From assembly GCA_026936325.1 (NCBI GenBank), contig JAPTHN010000001.1, positions 130,859,138 to 130,923,137 on the forward strand: DNA of 64,000 nucleotides, in the 5' to 3' direction. A program made the translations under genes and the position numbers. Source of the DNA: Platynereis dumerilii (Eukaryota; Annelida; Polychaeta; Phyllodocida; Nereididae). Numbering within the stretch: the stretch's first letter is position 1; each line of letters starts with the position of its first letter. Under the pieces are notes generated by a model. That model was given only the letters and a program-made list of their open reading frames with translations. It was not told where the DNA came from and searched no databases. Positions 57,365 to 64,000 of this stretch are shown here, in pieces.

Positions 57365-57689
57365 TAAAGAAAATTAAAGGGTCCTTTGAAGCCAGGGACG
57401 ACGGAATGAAACATGGACGGCAATGGCAGTCGGACGAAAAGGGCAAATCATATTCCCACAAATTTCGTGTGACAAAATTAAAGTATGGATAGGCAATGAT
57501 TTTAAATGTATAATTACCAATTTGTCCTAAAATTACTTAAATAAGGCAGAATAATGTGCCCAAAATTACTCAAATAAGGCAGAATTATGTTGTGGTTTTT
57601 TTACTAAGATCAAAAGGGCACATCTCTTGGACCAGGGAGGAGGTGCATTGTCCCCCATGCTCCCCCCCCCCTGTTCTGGCACCCCGGTT

Positions 57690-58370
57690 TGAAGCCACTA
57701 TAGGATTCTGTACGTGCTTCATGGCTGCTCGGTGCCAACAGGTAGCTGTATTTGTTACGAAACAAATTTAAGCACCTTTAAAGGTGCTTCAAACATGTTT
57801 ATTTCTCAGAGTGTACTGCTTGTGTTATAATACAAGTTGTGTGTTCATAATATGATCCTGATTCAAGCGCGGTCTTCGGATTTTATGAATTACATAATTT
57901 GGTGACCAGCTTTGCCTAATAGCAATTTGTCACTGACCTGTTTCTATCAACAACTGGATTCTCCCATTAAATCCTCTACGGCAGCTCAATCATTATCCAT
58001 TTACCGAGGTTACCTGCTTCATAAAAATGGCTTGAACCTGACACAGGAATTAGCTTGCTTAAATTCAGGACAATCTCGACAAACATGGAATAGCTCCATT
58101 ACAGGGAAAAGGAAATGGAACAGGGAAAAGCCTCCTTAGTTTTATTGCCTGTTGGTTGGTTGTTTGCTAAAAATGGGAAACGTCCCAATCAATCACTTTA
58201 CATCAGACATGACTGTCTCTAAAAATTAATTCTTTTAAGGGCATCAAGAAAGAAGAGTGTTCCATTGTTGACAATCAATCATCCATGAAATGTCACTTAG
58301 CTAATTGCAAAAATAATTTCTCTTGTTTGATTCTGTAATATGCCATGCATTGCTATGGTTCTGCAGTCGG
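57690..58370 (+). repeat. DRF module R copy
   Basis: Matches 21,690-22,250 and 48,790-49,265. SINE-A was inserted right after its end (58,374). Confidence 0.65.
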
Positions 58371-58373
58371 AGA

Positions 58374-58589
58374 GGGATGGATGATTGCGGCTTTACGTCC
58401 TGTAGCCTATTTCTGCACTTGGTAGGCTAATTAGGACAGAAGGAGGTCACGGTAATGAGGCGAAGGATGACTGAAACAACCGTTCAACATAGGCCCATGT
58501 GACCCGGCAAGAGCTGGATTCGAACCCTTACCCAGCAGTCCGCAGCCATGCAAGCACGCAACCACTAGACCAACCCCCTCCCCCCCCCA
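58374..58589 (-). mobile_element. tRNA-type SINE-A, minus copy
   Basis: The minus strand carries TGGTCTAGTGG (A box), GGTTCGAATCC (B box) and the shared body. It is flanked by the 10-bp duplication CAGTCGGAGA at 58,364-58,373 and 58,590-58,599. Full length, with a C-run next to the 5' end. Confidence 0.92.
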
Positions 58590-58599
58590 CAGTCGGAGA

Positions 58600-60529
58600 A
58601 GGAGGATTACATTCACCTACTTCAGTGATGTGTTGGCACAGGTTGAGAAATTGAATGCCCCTCTTTTGATTCCATACTCTACTGTGATCAACTGTGTTTG
58701 ATTAATGAGTACTTGTTTTTATTTAATCCTAGCTGTAAAATTGCTCAGTACAATGAGATAAAGGTTTGTCGCAAATCAGAATAACTGCTCAAAATACACT
58801 AAAACAATTAATGTACAACTGTGGTAGGCCTATCTTTCTATCTATCTTTCTATCAATCGTTCTATTTTTTCTATCTATTTGCTTTTCATCAATTTATCTA
58901 TATATATATCTCTATCTAGCTCTGTTTTCTTTCTTTTCCATTACAAAATGCGGTCTGTACCAGTAATTTATGGATAAAATTTAGTACTGCCAAAGAAACT
59001 CAAAGGAAAAGCCAGCCAATCAGCATATAAAACTGAATGATAAACAGAGGATTATTTGTTACTCATAATGTGAAATGCCCTATTTTCCATGGTTTGAGGT
59101 CTTCTTAATTGGTTTTATCAGCTTCATAACTATACCAACGTTTCTTAAATAAAGTATTAATTTCCACACCTTTTTTAAGACAGGCGAAATCAAAGGTATT
59201 AACATTCCAATTTAAATAAAATTGGAGAAGGACTTATTTAATGTCTTATTAACTGTTATTTCACAATAAAAAAAATCCTAAGACACGTGTTTGCATCATT
59301 CTTTGCAAGAAATTCATCTACACTGTTGTACTAAACATGTCTGAAGCAGGCCTTCGGAATGGAAACCTTAAAGGTGTCTTTCATTTGATACTGCATACAA
59401 AATGACAAAGAGTTCCCATCAGTATCATGTCCAACACAATTCCCTGCCAATTATATACAGACTTTATGCTGTTATTTACCAGGAATCATTTCCAGATGCA
59501 GAGAAGTTATATATATATGCTTTTGTTGCTTGCAGTTCTTGTGAAATGAGTAATACTTGGTATAGAAGTTTAGAAAGAACCCATCACCATGGCAACATGA
59601 CAGAATGGTGCCACTTGGAATGATCAACACCAGATTCTGCAGTTGTACAAAACCAGGTCACACTGCCACCTTGTGCACTGGAGCTGCAGTCAGTGAGGGC
59701 TCTCATGCTCAAGTTCCACTGACAGACATGATCTCTGAAGAGTATGTGGATTTATCCATGGTCTAATGACCACAGTGTTATCAATGTTGGAAATTAAAAT
59801 TTCAGGCATTGTACAACGCAAAGGAATACCGGCCAAAATGCCCCCGAATGTGTGTATTACATTTGTCATAGTTCCTATCAAATTTGATGTAGTTGATTGT
59901 GAAGAACGTTTCCTCCATATTGATGCTTGTTTGGTGCCGTTTCTCTAATAGATGAAGATCCTTAATTTTTTATTTCAGCTTATCATGTTATGTTTAACTG
60001 CTGAAATCACACATAATAAGTACTGAACAATATAAAATAGTTTGTGATCACCACTATCGATGAATGTTTATTGGAATTTGTCATGTGGTTTTTGAGCAGG
60101 TTCCTAATGGATTTGTATTTCTTCAAAAATACAAATACAGCACCAGGGAAAATTATTTGCATCATAAAATTATCAAAATAAGTGAGATGTGGGCCTACTA
60201 ACGAAACTAGAAATGTCATAACCGGAAACCGGTGAATGATGCGCTGCCCGGACTGAGTCCTAAGGGTGAATCACACATGTATCCGTAGTTAGTGTATATC
60301 CCTCCGTGTAATATTTCAGTCAAATCTTGGCTCACAGGTTCAATGCTGTCTTGGCTAAATACACATTTCCTGGCCATCCCACTGACCCAAACTATCCACC
60401 TGTCTTTGGTTTTACTCTCCTGTCTTTCTGCCCAGGAGTAATTTACCAGCTTGTTATTGCTCTCTCATTTATGATTGGCAACACTGCTCTTCCTTTAAAA
60501 AAAAACGTGCAAGCACTTTTAAGAGTTTC
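58600..60529. other. No gene recognised; TCTA run
   Basis: Contains a degenerate TCTA microsatellite at about 58,830-58,925 and an ME-2 end fragment at 60,507-60,528. A 63-codon minus frame at 59,690-59,881 and a 60-codon plus frame at 59,766-59,948 overlap each other. Neither carries a recognised domain. Confidence 0.4.
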
Positions 60530-60577
60530 TTGCATCTATCTATTTATTTATCTATCTATCTATCTATCTATCTATTC

Positions 60578-60623
<46 letters not shown>

Positions 60624-60775
60624 GTGTTTAGCTGTCTATCTATCTGTCTATCTATCTCGAGGCCTTCCCTTCCTTCCCCCACTACATTCCTCCCTTCATT
60701 CCTTTGTTCATTCCTTTGTTCATTCCTTCCTTCATTCCTTCTTTTCTTCATTCCTTCCTGCATTCTTTCTACCGA
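60530..60775 (+). repeat. TCTA microsatellite followed by TTCC-rich tract
   Basis: About 125 bp of (TCTA)n with interruptions, then about 110 bp of ATTCCTTC-type repeats. It yields the longest open frame of the window (159 codons), which is Tyr-Leu-Ser-Ile repetition and not a protein gene. It abuts an ME-2 end, as if it were that repeat's tail. Confidence 0.9.
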
Positions 60776-62139
60776 ATTTGTAAACACTGGATCTAGCTGG
60801 CACTAGGATGGTTTTAGGACAAATTTAGTATAAACAACTTGTTGATAACAGCTAACTTTTACAGTTAACATCAAACAGGACTGCTACAAGGTGTGTCATG
60901 TTTCTAACACATGCAGATGTAACCTAGTTCCATGTGATAAATGGACATTCTTGAAGTATAAAGTATATGCTGACCTGCTTTTTTCACTTCTAAGGGAATA
61001 CTTGATATGTGAACAGGAATTAAGGTATGTTTTTCTTTAGGCTTTCTTATCATTGTCAGCTAATAGTAAATAACATGTCCATGAAATATTGTCCATTAGA
61101 TTTTTGATATGATTCTGGTGCCCTGCTATGTGAATGCATACAAGCCAGAAGACCAGGCTAATGCAGCCATAGCCATGCAGGGATAGCCATGCTGGGAGAG
61201 CAGTGTGTGTAGAACTGTGGAAGAAATACTTTCAAAATGTCACAATAAAGCAACTAAATGTTAGTTTAAAGATCCGAGGACAAACTTTATGACAGTAACG
61301 CAACATACAGTGAAGAAGGGCTGTGAAAGTAGTGGCAGGTGCCCAGTAGCTGTTACATAAAATTAGGCTTAAATGTTAACATTTCAGTGTGTGCAAAAAA
61401 TCTTCCTTACGAAACCAAGGCACTGCCCTGCCACCCATTGGGCAGGCAGCGCAATAAACTACTATTGCATGTTTGCCATATCTGTACATTATGTGCATGA
61501 TGGCTATTTGCCTTTGTAATCTCCAATTTGAGTTACATACATGTAATGTTCTGTTATTCCATTATGGTATTCATGTACGTGCCATCATTGCCCTGATTTT
61601 GTTATTTTTAATTTGGTGTATGTCATGGGTTGAAAGTTGAATGAGGGTGGGGGATCAGGCTGACGATCTGAGCCTTGGCCATGTGGTCAAGCGGTCAATG
61701 CTGATTGATGTATGATTGCAATGAGCTGTTACTGACTCAAACATAGTATTTATCTTCATAGCAACGCCACAATAATTCATGAAAACAGAATGAAACATAG
61801 GCTGCGCGGCAGCATACCCTCGGCTAATCAGTGGCTATTCTGGAGGCAGTGAAATCAAGTGGCCATCAGGAGGGAGGCGCGGGCTTTGAGGGGGCAAGGT
61901 CCCTAAAAACTTTAAATTGATGTCCGTTTCCACCAGGTCACAGCAAGTGCCATAATGAAAATCTGTAAAAATTTTAGTGAGAATCAAGGCCAAAATTTGT
62001 TTTGGCAATTTGTTGAATTTCCATCACCACAATGTTTTTCATGAGTTTCCCTGACTTTCCGTAACTGCAGAGCAGACACTTAAATACCATTAAAAAAAAC
62101 TTAAGCAATACTTGATTTGTAAACGAAGACAGGGTTTTG
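60776..62139. other. No gene recognised
   Basis: Only a fragment of the ME-1 terminus (AACATAGGCTGCGCGGCAGC at 61,793-61,815) is recognisable. Confidence 0.45.
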
Positions 62140-62344
62140 AGGGAGAGGGTTGGTCTATTGGTAGCGTGCTGGACTGCCAATCGCTGGGTCCAGGGTTCGA
62201 ATCCAGCTCTTGCCGGGTCACCTGGACCTATGTTGGATGGCTGTTTCAATCATCCTTTGCCTCATTGCCGTGTCCTCTTCCTGTCCTAATTAATTAGCCT
62301 ACCAAGTGCGTAAATACAGGTTGTAAAGGCCCAAACATCCATCC
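62140..62344 (+). mobile_element. tRNA-type SINE-A, third full copy
   Basis: A box TGGTCTATTGG (62,151-62,161, one base off), B box GGTTCGAATCC (62,194-62,204), the same body and a CATCCATCC tail. A TTAA insertion lies in the body. No clear TSD was found, so it is older than the two other full copies. Confidence 0.88.
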
Positions 62345-63137
62345 ATCTTCAAAAATACTGTTCTTTTATTGCATACAGAAGTTCATTTTTAAAATTTTAT
62401 TAATTTTAAAATTAGAATTTATTGGATATGACGGAAATTTGTCTACACCCATTCTATGAAATCTACAGATCTGATAGTAATATACAAATACTGTATGTTA
62501 TTAATGCAATATTAAAATCCAGTTGCCCAAGGAAATTAATTATTTGATCAGTCAGTCAAACAATTAATTAAGCAATCACTCAATCAGCAGATCAGTCAAT
62601 CAAACCACCCTGGTTTTATACCAGGTTGCTACCCTTTAAATTCTGATAAAAACGAGAAATTTGGTTGAATCTGTGATAAGTGATAATACATGGAAAGAGA
62701 CCTTTTTTTTATTTAAAAAATCTGTTAAAGTCAGTTTAAGGATTCCATTAACGCAGCAATAAATGCAATTGATGTCGGGGAAAATATGTCTGTTGAAGCA
62801 GGAACAATCACGGAAAAACACAGCGAATTTGCTCCAAAGCTTACTGTGCACTAAATTATATAATTTTAGCCATCTTTAGTTTCATTTCAAATATTAGCTC
62901 CAATAGGCCTACGTGTAAACTAGAAGAATAATTCTAATAATAAAGCAGCTTCCAATCAAACGCTGGAACAAACTTGCTGACAACATTTACAAATAGATAA
63001 TACAAACAACCAGGGCCAGGTGACAGTCAGATTATAGGTACGAATAACAATAAAAACGACCAAAAGCTACGTAAAGTGCTGAATTTAGGTGTTTAGACAC
63101 TAAGACAATATGTCTAAATCTCGAAGATGACATCTTG
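62345..63137. other. No recognisable feature
   Basis: AT-rich, no repeat or coding signal seen apart from short CAATCA runs near 62,560-62,600. Confidence 0.45.
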
Positions 63138-63184
<47 letters not shown>

Positions 63185-63218
63185 CATCTATCCATCTATG
63201 TATGCATCTATCAATCTA

Positions 63219-63271
<53 letters not shown>

Positions 63272-63312
63272 ACATGTGTCTATCAATCTATCTATCTATC
63301 TATCTATCTATA
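63138..63312 (+). repeat. Compound TCTA / TA microsatellite
   Basis: (TCTA)n to about 63,222, then about 24 TA units (63,223-63,270), then (TCTA)n again. The 103-codon frame across it is an artefact. Confidence 0.95.
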
Positions 63313-64000
63313 AGATGTCTCCAACCAAAACCATTGTAAATAGTCAGACTAAAACAAGGTTTATGCCAGTATATATGTATCTTTTAAGACTAAGCAAGTT
63401 GCTAGTTAATACAAAGGTTAAATGCTGGTCAAACTTTGAAGAATAACAATAGCTGTAAAGAAAAACAAAACAAAAGAAACAAGTCCAAACTCTGCGTACA
63501 GCCTGTATGGGCTACAAAAAGTCATATTTCAGCTTCTAATAGGTCTAAATTTTTTATTCTAATTGGAAATTTCTTTATTTGTTCAATATAAAACTACAAA
63601 GTTGGTGTCAATGCAGTTTGGACATATTTCTAGGAAAAAAGAAAATTTGTTAAAAAGTTGAGGGTGCTGTGCACTGCTTTTGTGCTCCTTTGTTCCTAGC
63701 TTTGGTCACTGGAGAGGATTAGTGACACAATGTTACATAACATGAATGGCTGGAGGGGAGGGGTACAATGAAGCACAGACAGAGTGTCTCCAGGCTCATT
63801 CAACAAAAACTGGACCCCTTCCAATGATGACACTTTTACCCCCTAACCAATATTTCTTTAAAATGCTATAAATACAATTGGAGTGAGTTTTAAAATGAAT
63901 TAAAAGACAGATTTATACAATAATGTCTTAAAATGTCAAATTACACACTGAAATTTGCAGAAATGGGGTTTGAATGCCAAGTAATTTTCTTTAATAACCC
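63313..64000. other. No recognisable feature
   Basis: No repeat, RNA gene or convincing open frame seen. Confidence 0.45.

Larger units (their letters stand above)
54532..57813. mobile_element. Possible long CACTCT-type element, heavily interrupted
   Basis: CACTCTAAGACATTAAAAGC at the left and the complement of CACTCTGAGAAATAAACATG at the right, both flanked by TA, resemble the ends at 20,961 and 34,640. If real, its interior has been filled by SINE-B, a mariner-like element with SINE-A, SINE-C and a Harbinger-like MITE. The two ends could equally belong to separate fragments. Confidence 0.35.

Noticed and set aside
59690-59948. Overlapping 60-63 codon frames on opposite strands that looked protein-like
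   Set aside because: Both cannot be real, neither has a recognisable domain, and no splice context supports an exon.
60327-60806. 159-codon frame, the longest in the window
   Set aside because: More than half is translation of TCTA and TTCC microsatellites.
63135-63446. 103-codon Ile/Tyr/Ser-rich frame
   Set aside because: Microsatellite translation.

Overview
This window looks like a repeat-rich, gene-poor stretch of a eukaryotic nuclear genome, probably a marine invertebrate. The base composition is AT-rich. It holds tRNA-derived SINEs with A and B boxes, DNA transposons of several superfamilies with intact target-site duplications (TSDs), a LINE reverse-transcriptase relic, and long GATA-type microsatellites. 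I cannot name the species. No host protein-coding gene, tRNA, rRNA or bacterial-type operon is convincingly supported. The longest open frames (about 130-160 codons) are what chance or microsatellite translation would give. I recognised no retrovirus, LTR element or Polinton.

Layout, left. 1-3.0 kb holds small fold-back elements and an element with a GC-rich minisatellite and about 155-bp tandem units; a second copy lies inverted at 13.8-14.8 kb. 3.1-5.9 kb is a terminal-inverted-repeat (TIR) element with a perfect 9-bp TSD, Mutator- or Merlin-like. 7.6-8.6 kb is a TA-flanked element whose 19-bp terminal motif recurs inside it. 9.0-10.0 and 17.6-18.0 kb are two inverted copies of another repeat, each carrying a perfect DR1 nuclear-receptor-type site. 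Two hAT-like miniatures lie at 13.46-13.80 and 21.43-21.62 kb.

Layout, middle. 21.7-27.0 kb is the longest copy of a low-copy dispersed repeat family, here called DRF, in modules R-T-B-C-D-F. It is interrupted by a clean hAT insertion. From 28.4 to 52.1 kb the sequence is dominated by inverted duplications. A 4.5-kb inverted pair (28.43-33.00 and 42.76-47.28 kb), itself full of nested transposons, flanks a direct repeat (33.21-33.90 and 40.77-41.46 kb) and a 5-kb element with about 1-kb TIRs. The right arm ends exactly where a separate 4.8-kb near-perfect palindrome begins (47.28-52.10 kb).

Layout, right. 52.3-53.3 kb is another DRF copy, followed by a minisatellite interrupted by a TA-flanked element. 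54.5-57.8 kb is a nest of SINEs, a mariner-like TIR element with a duplicated end, and a Harbinger-like miniature. The remainder is SINE copies, microsatellites and unrecognised unique-looking DNA.

The most interesting points are four: the nested inverted duplications and their junctions; the array of RFX/X-box-like motifs along the 5-kb element; the DR1 and estrogen-related-receptor-type motifs carried by repeats; and the order of nested insertions, which can be read from empty-site comparisons within the window.
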